NCBI GenBank assembly: GCA_009711705.1
Contig: VENG01000018.1
Span: 37,879-101,878, forward strand
Origin: Bacillota bacterium
GTDB lineage: Bacteria > Bacillota > Desulfotomaculia > Desulfotomaculales > VENG01
Length of the DNA: 64,000 bases
Direction: 5' to 3'
A model generated the notes under the pieces. The model was given only the letters and a program-made list of their open reading frames with translations. It was not told the origin of the DNA and did not search any database. The translations under genes were made by a program, and so were the position numbers. Of this stretch, positions 18,461-26,499 are shown piece after piece. Each line of letters begins with the position of its first letter. The first letter of the stretch is position 1.

Positions 18461-18835
18461 TTAAATAGGCTCTTGCTTGCCAAAAATGGTACCGCATTTA
18501 CATCCGTAGGTTACAGTGTGCTGTGCCTTTTCTTCTTTTATGCTCATTATTCGTACGGCACTATTTTGGGGGTAAATGGGCTCGGAACAATTGGGACACT
18601 GGCGCCCTTGAATAACCCGGCGGGCGAAAATAGTTACGCTTTTGCCCTTGGATATCTCTACTATGAAATTAGGAAAAGCGAGCCGCGAAATGCGGTAGCG
18701 GTCCAATACCTTTTGAATTGTCCTGATCATGAGTCTTCTGGAAATTCCGGTTTGGCTAAAGAGAAAAGTCTGAATGACAACTTGAACAAAACAAAGGTCA
18801 TCAGGGGATGGGAATTGGTATACTTTTGCTTGCAA
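18461..18835 (-). CDS. Uncharacterised protein with C-terminal zinc ribbon
   Basis: 124 residues if it begins at a TTG preceded by GCGGGGGCC; a shorter version could begin at an internal ATG. The last ~50 residues hold CPNC and YGCKCG, two pairs that would bind one metal ion. The N-terminal part has helical character. No family recognised. It is placed just before the MFS transporter. Confidence 0.55.
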   Translation of the reverse strand: MQAKVYQFPSPDDLCFVQVVIQTFLFSQTGISRRLMIRTIQKVLDRYRISRLAFPNFIVEISKGKSVTIFARRVIQGRQCPNCSEPIYPQNSAVRIMSIKEEKAQHTVTYGCKCGTIFGKQEPI

Positions 18836-18924
18836 AATAGGCCCCCGCTTTCGTATGCCAGCATGTTTAACGGTCTGCTAAATATGAAGTGTGTCTCTAA
18901 AGACCCGTTTTCATTCATGTTTCC

Positions 18925-18953
18925 TTGACAAAGCTATTTAGCGTAACTGGAAT
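18925..18953 (+). promoter_or_regulatory. Likely sigma-A promoter of the adenine-deaminase-like gene
   Basis: TTGACA (18925-18930), a 17-base spacer, then TGGAAT. TATAAT also occurs at 18972-18977 but has no matching -35 at the right distance. Transcription would begin about 30-50 bp before the coding region. Confidence 0.4.
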
Positions 18954-18988
18954 GATGTTGCCTTGGCTGATATAATGATATAAATACA

Positions 18989-20773
18989 ATGGTAAAAGAA
19001 GGGATATCTTTGGTAGACGGCAGGCTTCGTCCTCTGGGTACAGAGGAATACAAAAAATTGATCAGGGTGTCAGGGGGGCAGGATGCCGCTGATATTTATT
19101 TCCAGGGTGGAACCGTCATTAACGTTTATACCCGGGAACTCTGGCCCGCTAATGTGGCGGTAAGCGGGGGGTACATTGCTTACGTAGGGGAATCGGACAG
19201 TATGGTGGGACCCGAGACGCAGGTGATAGATGTAACGGGTCGATTTCTCTGCCCGGGCTACATGGAGCCCCATGCACATCCATTTCCGGCTCAAGTGGTT
19301 TTTTCGCTGGCGCAAGTTGCCCTGACCCGGGGCACTACTTCCATGGTTTATGACAATTTATTTGTATATCAATTCCTGGAGGTGGAGGGACTAAAAAATC
19401 TAATCCATGATTCAGTTCATCTTCCGATTAAGATTTTTTGGAGTGCCAGGCTGGATTCGCAAACATACTCGGATGAACTACGGGAAAAATTCAGACCCGA
19501 TAGAGTGGCCCAGTTTATAGAGTCACCGGCTGTCCGGCAAGTGGGGGAATTAACCGATTGGCCTTCACTGCTGGCCGGAGACGAACAGATGGTTGAGAAT
19601 GTAATCAATGCCAAGAAGCTGGGTAAGAAGGTGGAAGGACATGCACCCGGGGCGTCAGCAAAAACCCTGAATGCTTTGGCTGCCGCCGGAGTCACCGCGT
19701 GTCATGAGAGCTTGGATGCTGGGGAAGCCTTACGGCGGTTACGGTTAGGGTACTACGCCACCTTGCGGCTAAGTACGCTAAGACCCGATTTGCCGGGGTT
19801 GATTAAGGGGCTCTTGGAATCACGGACTCATATGGGAAGGGTAATGTTAACTATGGATCCTGTCACACCCCCTATGCCGTACCGGGGGTTTACTGATTAC
19901 TTGCTCAGAGTGGTAATGGAGCAGGGGGTTGAGCCGCTGGACGCTTATCCCATGGCAACATTGAATGTGGCTACTTATTACGGGTTGGATGACCAAATGG
20001 GAGGAATAGCCCCGGGAAGGCTAGCTGATATTCTTGTGTTGGATGCCTTAGATAATCCCATTCCATCCCTTGTAATGGCTGATGGAGGGGTAGTGGCTGA
20101 AAATTTAGAGCCAAAAGTAAATTTTGTACAGGAAAATTGGCAAAGATATGGTTTAAAGGAAATTTTCCAACCAGGGAAGAAAATAACCCCGGATATGTTT
20201 CAAATTGCCTGTACCGGTAAGCCATTTCCCGTGATCAAACTTATCAACCCGGTAATTACCAAAAGGCAGGATAAAAATATACCGGAAAAGCATGGCCTTT
20301 TAGATATTGAAGACTGCCCGGGACTTCATTTCGCTGCCTTGGTAGACCGGGATTTGCGCTGGGTCTGCAACGGGCTGGTCAGTGGTTTTGCAGATAGTGT
20401 GGACGGTATTGCTTCTACCTATACCACAGCCGGAGGAGTTCTGGTTATAGGGCGCCATCCGGAAGCTATGGCGCTGGCCCACCGGCGCGTCCTGGAACTG
20501 GGCGGTGGTATAGTGGTGATGGATAACGGGTCACCAGTACTGGAAATGCCCCTGCCCCTGGGTGAGCATATGAGTAAGCAACAATGTGATGAATATATGC
20601 ATAATTTTGATTATCTTTGCCGGCTAATGGAAGAAAAGGGGCACCGGCACTACGATCTAAACTATACTTTATTATTTTTGTCAGCTACGCACCTGCCGGA
20701 ATTGAGATTGTCTCCGGAAGGGCTGTTTGAAGTAAAAAGCAGGCAAATATTAATCCCGAGTCGGAAGTTATAA
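18989..20773 (+). CDS. Adenine-deaminase-like amidohydrolase
   Basis: 594 residues from ATG, though a TTG at 19010 has the better ribosome site (GAAGGG). The protein has the layout of AdeC: a beta-sandwich start, PGYMEPHAHP with the HxH metal pair, GHAPGASAKTLNALAAAGV, CHES, PGRLADILVLD, and the C-terminal TAGGVLVIGRHPEAM block. However, the AdeC motif DPHEI reads DNLFV, and IREGS and CTDD are changed to LRLST and TMDP. It may therefore act on another purine or cyclic amide, or have altered metal use. Followed by gerW-like gene 15 bp later. Confidence 0.78.
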   Translation: MVKEGISLVDGRLRPLGTEEYKKLIRVSGGQDAADIYFQGGTVINVYTRELWPANVAVSGGYIAYVGESDSMVGPETQVIDVTGRFLCPGYMEPHAHPFPAQVVFSLAQVALTRGTTSMVYDNLFVYQFLEVEGLKNLIHDSVHLPIKIFWSARLDSQTYSDELREKFRPDRVAQFIESPAVRQVGELTDWPSLLAGDEQMVENVINAKKLGKKVEGHAPGASAKTLNALAAAGVTACHESLDAGEALRRLRLGYYATLRLSTLRPDLPGLIKGLLESRTHMGRVMLTMDPVTPPMPYRGFTDYLLRVVMEQGVEPLDAYPMATLNVATYYGLDDQMGGIAPGRLADILVLDALDNPIPSLVMADGGVVAENLEPKVNFVQENWQRYGLKEIFQPGKKITPDMFQIACTGKPFPVIKLINPVITKRQDKNIPEKHGLLDIEDCPGLHFAALVDRDLRWVCNGLVSGFADSVDGIASTYTTAGGVLVIGRHPEAMALAHRRVLELGGGIVVMDNGSPVLEMPLPLGEHMSKQQCDEYMHNFDYLCRLMEEKGHRHYDLNYTLLFLSATHLPELRLSPEGLFEVKSRQILIPSRKL

Positions 20774-20788
20774 CCCGGAGGTAATAAC

Positions 20789-21127
20789 GTGTTGCAAGGG
20801 ACATTGCAAGCTATGCTTTCTAATTTAGAAAGCCTTATGGATTCCAAAACAGTACTGGGAGAGCCTGTTACGGTGGGAACTGTTACCCTGGTTCCCGTTA
20901 TTTCATTGAGCATTGGTTTGGGTTCCGGCCACATTGAAGGTCTGGGAACCGGCGGTGGCGGCGGGGGTGCAACAGTGGAACCCCGGGCCATTGTTGTCAT
21001 TCAACAAGATAAAGTTTCTATTTATTCCCTTAACGGGCAAGATACCCTCTGTGACCTAACGCAGGTGGTGCCTGAGGTATCCGGCCTATGGGAGAAGTAT
21101 TCACGTGACATTGACAAGAAAAACTAG
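20789..21127 (+). CDS. GerW/YtfJ-family sporulation protein
   Basis: 112 residues from GTG after CGGAGGTAATAAC. The N-terminal line MLQGTLQAMLSNLESL, the GEPVTVGTVTLVPV strand and the glycine run GTGGGGGGATVEP with IVVIQQDKVSIYSL are characteristic of YtfJ (GerW), a forespore protein of Bacilli and Clostridia. This supports a spore-forming host. Its place after the deaminase-like gene suggests co-transcription. Confidence 0.85.
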   Translation: MLQGTLQAMLSNLESLMDSKTVLGEPVTVGTVTLVPVISLSIGLGSGHIEGLGTGGGGGGATVEPRAIVVIQQDKVSIYSLNGQDTLCDLTQVVPEVSGLWEKYSRDIDKKN

Positions 21128-21152
21128 TGGACAACAGGTAGGAGGTTTTAGC

Positions 21153-21743
21153 ATGGGAGACAAAATAAAAACAGCCTGGGAAAAGGCAATGGAGAGATTT
21201 GAAGAAAAAAACAAAAACGTTACGGATGCGGATATTATGCGCATGGAATGCCTGCCCGAAGCGCAAAAGCTGGTAGGCCGGCTTCTGGCAGAAGCTGAAT
21301 TTGACATCTTAACTACGGTCAAGCAGTATGACCAGGACCGACAGAAGCTGATCTTTGAAGCTCTGGAAGATAATTTAGTAACCAGGCTAGTTCTCCCGGA
21401 GAATGAGCAATCTATGCAGGATGACCAGCGCATAATGGAAGGATTACTGCAAATAAAGAAAGATAAGGAATCAATGTCTCCTATCATGGGAGAATTAGAG
21501 GATGTGTTTAATTATTATTTACAGTCCAGGGAGCAGGCATACCAATCCCTGGAACAAGAGTTTAGGTCCCGTATAGATTCTGCCATGCGAGAAAAAGGTG
21601 TTGACCCGGGGCAGGGGGTACAGGTAGACCCGGCCAGATATCCACAATTTCAAGAAGAATTGACCAAACTTATGGGACAAATAAATGAAAAGTTCACTCC
21701 TTCCTTAAAACAGATACGGCAAAAAATTAAGGATGTAGATTAA
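21153..21743 (+). CDS. Coiled-coil protein of unknown function
   Basis: 196 residues from ATG after TAGGAGGTTTTAGC; an upstream in-frame start overlaps the GerW-like gene and has no ribosome site. Highly charged, helical, with no cysteine-based motif except one early Cys. Sequence such as QEELTKLMGQINEKFTPSLK suggests long helices. It belongs to a run of closely spaced genes (20789-22742) that are probably one transcript. Family not recognised. Confidence 0.7.
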   Translation: MGDKIKTAWEKAMERFEEKNKNVTDADIMRMECLPEAQKLVGRLLAEAEFDILTTVKQYDQDRQKLIFEALEDNLVTRLVLPENEQSMQDDQRIMEGLLQIKKDKESMSPIMGELEDVFNYYLQSREQAYQSLEQEFRSRIDSAMREKGVDPGQGVQVDPARYPQFQEELTKLMGQINEKFTPSLKQIRQKIKDVD

Positions 21744-21766
21744 TAGAATCGGGGAAGGTGGTTTTT

Positions 21767-22045
21767 ATGAGCGCAATTTTGGATACTGGTAATGAGAAAT
21801 GTCTAAATGTGTTAAGAGAAATGTATAATGCCCAAATTGCTTCCTTTTATCCTGATTATGCGATGCCTAAAGTTATGGACAAACTGGGTCTGGCTGAAGA
21901 AGAAGCAATACAATATGTAGAGTTTTTTTTAGACCAAGGATTAATCAAAAAGCCCGCACATAAAGCGTCCTTTTTTTACCGTCCCGGGTACATTCAAAGT
22001 TTTCCGGTTACATTTACAGCCCGTGGGCTGTCCGTAGTAAAGTGA
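21767..22045 (+). CDS. Small winged-helix-like protein
   Basis: 92 residues from ATG with GGGAAGGTGG upstream. The middle (YAMPKVMDKLGLAEEEAIQYVEFFLDQGLIKK) reads like a helix-turn-helix followed by a wing (FTARGLSVVK), so it may be a small DNA-binding or adaptor protein. It lies between the coiled-coil gene and the amidohydrolase-like gene on the same strand. Confidence 0.6.
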   Translation: MSAILDTGNEKCLNVLREMYNAQIASFYPDYAMPKVMDKLGLAEEEAIQYVEFFLDQGLIKKPAHKASFFYRPGYIQSFPVTFTARGLSVVK

Positions 22046-22088
22046 GAGCAAAAGGAAAGGTTTTAGTGACGGAAAGGTAGGTGCGGGA

Positions 22089-22742
22089 GTGCAGTATCTG
22101 GTATTTTATCCCGGAGATATGCCACTGGTTATTTCCGCGCCTCATGGGGGTTCTCTTGAGCCGAAATCTATCCCCTTCCGTATAACCGGCAACCCAAGGG
22201 CGGATCTGAACACCCGGGAACTGGCCAGTGAAATTGCCGGGGAGATGGGGGCCCCTTTTTTTGTTGCGGCGGGTATAAAAAGGAGTAAAGTAGATTTTAA
22301 CCGACCTCCGGAAGAAGCCTTTAATGGTTCCCCGGGAAGGAATTATTATGATGCGTTCCATGGAAAGTTGAGGGAGTATATCCAGCTGTGCCTTGACCGG
22401 TTTGGGTCTTGTTTTCTTTTGGATGTGCATGGATTTTCCGCCAAAAATTACGGTAATCACCATGTTATTTTCGGTACCGGGTGCTATAACAGTTTAACGG
22501 GTAATGCACTGGGTCAGCTAAGCCGTGTACTGATCAATGAAGGATGGAAGGTGCTGCACAAACACACGGGCTATTTTTCCGGGGGCTACATTATACGCCA
22601 ATACGCCGGGCCGCCGGTGGTTGGAGTACAAATGGAAGTATGTAAAGATATAAGACTAAATAGTGCCCTTCGCCGCAAGTTTGCCGGATACGTGGCCGAA
22701 GGGCTGAAAAAAATAATAACATCATCAAAAAGCAGCCGGTGA
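22089..22742 (+). CDS. N-formylglutamate-amidohydrolase-like protein
   Basis: 217 residues from GTG. SAPHGG near the N-terminus and DVHGFS in the middle are the metal-binding motifs of the FGase fold, with DLNTRELA between them. This fold cleaves formyl or acyl amides using zinc. No histidine-degradation genes are nearby, so the substrate is uncertain. The last codons form the left arm of a strong terminator. Confidence 0.75.
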   Translation: MQYLVFYPGDMPLVISAPHGGSLEPKSIPFRITGNPRADLNTRELASEIAGEMGAPFFVAAGIKRSKVDFNRPPEEAFNGSPGRNYYDAFHGKLREYIQLCLDRFGSCFLLDVHGFSAKNYGNHHVIFGTGCYNSLTGNALGQLSRVLINEGWKVLHKHTGYFSGGYIIRQYAGPPVVGVQMEVCKDIRLNSALRRKFAGYVAEGLKKIITSSKSSR

Positions 22743-22771
22743 TAAGCCGGCTGCTTTTTGATGATGTTATT
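22715..22771. terminator. Perfect 25-bp terminator overlapping the gene end
   Basis: A 25-bp perfect stem, with CATCATCAAAAAGCAGCCGG forming the 3' part of its left arm, surrounds a seven-base loop. A5/T5 tracts inside the stem make it usable in both directions. The left arm codes for the last residues of the 22089-22742 protein. Confidence 0.9.
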
Positions 22772-22914
22772 ACGACTTATCGTCTTCGGTACTGTCCGGC
22801 TGCGGCGGATGGCATGGCTTGGGTTCAGCGTATACTTCCTTGGGTGTTATGCGGTACGGTTTCACCCGTAGCTTATGCTTTGAGTTAATGTTTTCTTTTA
22901 TTGCCGATCCCCCC

Positions 22915-23112
22915 CTATTCTTTAAATTGTTTAATGTGGAAATGGTTATGCTGAATCTTTAAAGTGTGGTTTGTATTGCATTCCGGGCAAGTTAGGCTTG
23001 CACCGTCCTCGAACCTGACTTCTCCAACATGTTTCCCACAGCAGGTAACTTCAACGCTAATCAGCTTTCCGTCGCTCAACTGGTTTACCCTGTAATCTGT
23101 TATTAAGTTCAT
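22915..23112 (-). CDS. Small zinc-ribbon protein
   Basis: 65 residues from ATG after CGGAGGTGGTAACA. VTCCGKHVGEVRFEDG and LTCPECNTNH supply two cysteine pairs, and the C-terminus is rich in histidine (IQHNHFHIKQ). A metal-binding role is likely. The 140 bp after it, up to the terminator, can be read as an extra open stretch (ending DSTEDDKS) but has no start codon, so I do not call it. Confidence 0.65.
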   Translation of the reverse strand: MNLITDYRVNQLSDGKLISVEVTCCGKHVGEVRFEDGASLTCPECNTNHTLKIQHNHFHIKQFKE

Positions 23113-23207
23113 TGTTACCACCTCCGGATCAAATTAATAAAACTTTTGGGCCTTCTTAAAATTAACCTTTTACGATGAATGGAAAGACTCGTCCCCAAAG
23201 TGTTGGT

Positions 23208-23241
23208 AAATAGGAAAAATAAAGGAGAATTTTTCCTATTT
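23208..23241 (-). terminator. Hairpin after the 61-residue gene
   Basis: AAATAGGAAAAAT and ATTTTTCCTATTT form a 13-bp AT-rich stem with an eight-base loop between two minus-strand small genes. A weak terminator is plausible. Confidence 0.45.
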
Positions 23242-23296
23242 TGCCTCTCCAAGGAGGTTTTATTCCCTTTTATTATAAATTGTCTGGGAGAAAAGG

Positions 23297-23482
23297 TCAC
23301 CCCTTACTTTTATATAAAAAAGGAATTAATTCAGGGCAAAAGTGTTCGCCGTAAAGTACAGAGAAATCATTAGGCTGCTGTCCCGTTGGTTTAAGGGCTT
23401 GGGCAGTGGTTTTTTGTTTTTCCAACGCAGCTTTTACTTCTTTTTGCAGTTTGTAAAGATAAAGGTTAATTACTACGGACAT
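23297..23482 (-). CDS. Hypothetical 61-residue protein
   Basis: ATG preceded by CGGAGGTGAGAAATT, an excellent ribosome site. The N-terminus MSVVINLYLYKLQKEVKAALEKQ is an amphipathic helix; the C-terminus is polar. No motif recognised. The strong translation start is the main reason to accept it. Confidence 0.55.
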   Translation of the reverse strand: MSVVINLYLYKLQKEVKAALEKQKTTAQALKPTGQQPNDFSVLYGEHFCPELIPFLYKSKG

Positions 23483-23642
23483 AATTTCTCACCTCCGGGG
23501 TGAAAGTTAAAAATGGTTATTTCTCTATCATATAAATTTAATGTCAATGTTGTACGGCAATATGGTTTAACGGTTATATAAATTACTTAAACGCATTACT
23601 TAGACTTTTTAGTGAAACTCTAGTTTGATCTGATTTCTAAGA

Positions 23643-23739
23643 CTCCCACTTCTATAAGTGGGAGTTCATCTTTTTACTTCAGGTGGGGTGGAATCCCCAT
23701 CTGAAGCCCCGATGTTCAGCTTTAGCTGAACGAGTTCAC
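23643..23739 (+). repeat. Triple-hairpin repeat resembling an IS200/IS605 (TnpB) right end / omega-RNA scaffold, copy 1
   Basis: Three consecutive hairpins: CTCCCACTT/AAGTGGGAG, then CTTCAGGTGGGG/CCCCATCTGAAG, then GTTCAGCT/AGCTGAAC, ending in GAGTTCAC. The last 39 bases recur with one mismatch at 59969-60007. Such stacked hairpins ending in a guide-flanking motif are typical of the 3' ends of TnpB-type elements, but no tnpA or tnpB is present. It may be a relic or a non-autonomous derivative. The other sequence between 23483 and 23822 is AT-rich without a gene. Confidence 0.6.
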
Positions 23740-23822
23740 TTTTTTGTCGAATAATTTATTTAAACTAACAGGAAGGAATAATTCCAATTTTGGCTAAATA
23801 AGCTGTAAAGGAGGTGTTGTTT

Positions 23823-24236
23823 TTGGAATTACTACAAAAGATGGGAAACAGAGCTAAAGGGTTAGGCGACAAGGCAAAAGATTTAACCTCCAAGGCACAA
23901 GACATTCGTAAAAGGTCATCTGGTTTGCTGGAAGCGACAAAATTAAAATTTGAACTATCCAAATTGGAAAAGGAAATGGAAAATAACTTGGCAGGAATAG
24001 GCCTTTTAGTTTATCAGCACCATAACGGAGAGGAAGACTTGCAAGCAGAGATAGACAGACTTTTGGAAGCAACCAAGGAGTTGGAGGAAGAAGCAAAAGC
24101 ACTGGAAGATCAGATTGCTAACCTGCAGCCTAAAGTTCCGGTTTGCCCGGAATGTGAGCAAGAGTTGCCTACCGGTGGAATTTATTGCAGTTATTGCGGC
24201 CTTAAAGTGCTGGACGAAGAAAACCGCAGCGAATAG
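23823..24236 (+). CDS. Coiled-coil protein with C-terminal zinc ribbon
   Basis: 137 residues from a TTG eight bases after AAAGGAGG; earlier GTG/TTG codons overlap the ribosome site. Long charged helices (residues ~1-105) lead into CPECEQELPTGGIYCSYCG, a rubredoxin-like knuckle. Proteins of this build often act as scaffolds; no specific function can be named. Confidence 0.7.
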   Translation: MELLQKMGNRAKGLGDKAKDLTSKAQDIRKRSSGLLEATKLKFELSKLEKEMENNLAGIGLLVYQHHNGEEDLQAEIDRLLEATKELEEEAKALEDQIANLQPKVPVCPECEQELPTGGIYCSYCGLKVLDEENRSE

Positions 24237-24263
24237 GCTGTGGTTTTCTCTTTCTTATTAATA

Positions 24264-24701
24264 TTATTTAACTTTTTCTAGCATGGATTTAATTACTTTG
24301 GGGTCATTTCCGGCATAAAGAGCCTTTACCGGGCCGTATCTTTTTTGCTTGGCCTCGTTTTTGGAGATGGGGCGAAGGCCTTGGGCAGCCAATTCTTTGG
24401 CCTGATGATCAGCGCCTGAAAATAGGAAGTAAGTTCGTGGTGGTTCGGAGTTCTTATTAATGTTCAAGATTTTACGCTTTCCGCATAAGTACGTCACCAT
24501 GTTTTTGTTTTCCAGTTTGGACAAAGGACATACTTCCTTTTCGTTAACCATACGGTCAATTTCTTCTACCAGTTCCCCGTAGGCAGGTGCAGGTGCGACA
24601 TTTTTACTGCCGGTTGCCTGTGCTAAACCTTGAGGGTTATCCGGCTCGCTTTTTTCTTTTTTTACTTTTCTCTTAAATAAATCCAGTAAGTTTACTGACA
24701 T
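24264..24701 (-). CDS. Hypothetical protein, 145 residues
   Basis: ATG with AGGGGTTG upstream. A basic N-terminus and a low-complexity Pro/Ala stretch (APAPAYGELVEEIDRM) precede a globular part containing CPLSKLENKNMVTYLCGKRKIL and FLFSGADHQAKELAAQGLRPIS. Family unknown. It converges with the zinc-ribbon gene. Confidence 0.6.
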   Translation of the reverse strand: MSVNLLDLFKRKVKKEKSEPDNPQGLAQATGSKNVAPAPAYGELVEEIDRMVNEKEVCPLSKLENKNMVTYLCGKRKILNINKNSEPPRTYFLFSGADHQAKELAAQGLRPISKNEAKQKRYGPVKALYAGNDPKVIKSMLEKVK

Positions 24702-24922
24702 TTTTTACAACCCCTAACATGGTTATTTTTACTAAAATGACACTTATTCATAAGTAAAGAAAGAGTTCTCCATTTGTCAATATTTTCCTGCTGGTATTAG
24801 TTTAGTATTAATTTACACTGCTTGGCATTTAAAGTTGACTGGTATAATTTTATGGAAAGAGAACTTGCGGTATTACCTAATGAAAATGCCATTTTCTCAA
24901 AGCTGCAAAATGGAGGTTTCCT

Positions 24923-25669
24923 ATGGATTATCAAGAAAAGATAAAAACATTTGCAGACATGGTTAAAGACTCTAAAAAGACGGTGGCATTAACCGGTGCA
25001 GGAATAAGTACTGAGAGCGGTATTCCCGATTATCGAAGTCCGGGAACCGGTCTGTGGGAGCAATTTGATCCTATTGAGGCCGCCAGTTTAAGCGCACTGC
25101 GCAAGGATCCTGCTAAATTTTATACTATAAATCTGGACCGGTGGACAGCCTATGGTGATGTGCAGCCAAATGCAACACACTTAGCCCTTGCTCGCCTGGA
25201 AAAATTAGGTTACTTGTTAGGAACCATTACCCAGAATATTGACAGTTTACTGCGTAAGGCGGGCGCCGAGAGGGTATGGGAAGTGCATGGGCATCTGCGT
25301 ACGTGTCGCTGTATAGAATGCGGCAGTGGTTATGACTTTTCCATACTAAGGGAACAGGTTGTATCCGGCAATAATCCACCTGTATGTGAAAAGTGTAAAG
25401 GGGTTTTAAGGCCCGATGTAGTTTTGTTTGGTGACCATATGAGTGAGGATTTTTTTCAGGCGTGCCAGATTCTTTCGGGCTGCCAGTTATTAATTGTGGC
25501 CGGGAGCAGTTTGACGGTGCACCCGGTGGCAAGCCTGCCGGAATTTGCCCGTCACGTGGTTATTATTAATAAAACTGAGACTCCCTGGGATGATAAAGCG
25601 GATATTGTAATTAATGATTCTTCCGGCAAGGTGTTTTCAGACCTTATGGACCAACTTGGAGAAAAATAG
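24923..25669 (+). CDS. cobB: NAD-dependent protein deacylase, sirtuin family
   Basis: 248 residues, ATG after AATGGAGG. GAGISTESGIPDYRS binds NAD, TQNID is the catalytic-site motif, VWEVHGHL holds the active histidine, and CRCIEC with CEKCKG bind zinc. Removes acyl groups from lysine, releasing nicotinamide and O-acyl-ADP-ribose. In anaerobes it typically controls acetyl-CoA synthetases. No clustered target gene here. Confidence 0.94.
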   Translation: MDYQEKIKTFADMVKDSKKTVALTGAGISTESGIPDYRSPGTGLWEQFDPIEAASLSALRKDPAKFYTINLDRWTAYGDVQPNATHLALARLEKLGYLLGTITQNIDSLLRKAGAERVWEVHGHLRTCRCIECGSGYDFSILREQVVSGNNPPVCEKCKGVLRPDVVLFGDHMSEDFFQACQILSGCQLLIVAGSSLTVHPVASLPEFARHVVIINKTETPWDDKADIVINDSSGKVFSDLMDQLGEK

Positions 25670-25679
25670 GTTTCTTGAG

Positions 25680-25707
25680 CAGGGCAGTTCCGGTTAGAAC
25701 TGCCCTG
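25680..25707. terminator. Terminator between convergent genes
   Basis: CAGGGCAGTTC and GAACTGCCCTG flank a six-base loop between the sirtuin gene and the minus-strand phosphatase-like gene. T runs are short. Confidence 0.65.
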
Positions 25708-26400
25708 TTAGTCGTTTTTGAGGGTGCACACCAGGGGCCAGTGGTCAGAGGCTGTGGTTGGCACTGCTGTTATATTAATTACCCTCCAGTGGTGTGAGAT
25801 ATAAATGCTATCTATGGAGTGCTGTGGTTTACCGGCTGGATATGTGTATGGGGGGTCAATGCCCCCAGTGTCACAAAGGGTTTTTGCAAGGGGTTGTAGT
25901 TCGGTAGATATGGTGGCGGTGTTAAAGTCCCCGGTTAGAATGACAGGCTTAGATTTATCCGGCAGGTGACGGATAATAGAAATGATTTGAACTGTCCTGT
26001 CTTCCGTGGATAGGCCGAGGTGTGTGTTATAGAAGTGCAGAGATTCTGTGCCGGGCAGGGAAAGCAGTACATATTGCAGCCCGCGCTGTTCCAACTTCCC
26101 CGGAAGCAGTGTATGCCATGACTTAATAATAGGAAATTTGCTTAAGACAGCGTTGCCGTATCCCGAGCAGCCAAACTTTAGGTTTGGTGCAAAAGCGTAA
26201 TACGTATCTAAGTACTGAGCCAGTTTCTTGGTCTGATTTTGAAAGTAACTCCGGGGTATTAGATTGTCTACTTCTTGTAAACCAATTATGTGTGCGTTTA
26301 ACTTTTGTAAGGTTTGGGCCACCCGCTTGAGGGATAATCTGCCATTTAACCCTTTCGCATGGTGGATATTAAAGGTTGCTACCTTAATGTACTTGGGCAT
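25708..26400 (-). CDS. Endonuclease/exonuclease/phosphatase family protein
   Basis: 230 residues from the ATG preceded by AAAGGAGTTTTGATC; a longer frame is unlikely. Motifs in order: FNIHHAKG, GLQEVD, NTHLG, TGDFN, SDHWPL. These are the metal and phosphate ligands of the exonuclease III/DNase I fold. It could act on nucleic acids, lipids or inositol phosphates. No signal peptide. Confidence 0.88.
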   Translation of the reverse strand: MPKYIKVATFNIHHAKGLNGRLSLKRVAQTLQKLNAHIIGLQEVDNLIPRSYFQNQTKKLAQYLDTYYAFAPNLKFGCSGYGNAVLSKFPIIKSWHTLLPGKLEQRGLQYVLLSLPGTESLHFYNTHLGLSTEDRTVQIISIIRHLPDKSKPVILTGDFNTATISTELQPLAKTLCDTGGIDPPYTYPAGKPQHSIDSIYISHHWRVINITAVPTTASDHWPLVCTLKND

Positions 26401-26499
26401 GATCAAAACTCCTTTGGAACGGCAGTGATTAAGAAAACAGGCATTCCATGATATAATTATAGTCAGATGATAAAAAATTGGTGACATGGTGGGATATAT

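Noticed and set aside
18404..18928. 174-residue + strand frame over the MFS start and zinc-ribbon gene
   Set aside because: It covers the start of a clear MFS gene and antisense to a frame with paired Cys motifs; no ribosome site or family.
23115..23373. Short frames on both strands between the small zinc-ribbon and 61-residue genes
   Set aside because: They conflict with each other, cross a hairpin and have no credible start.
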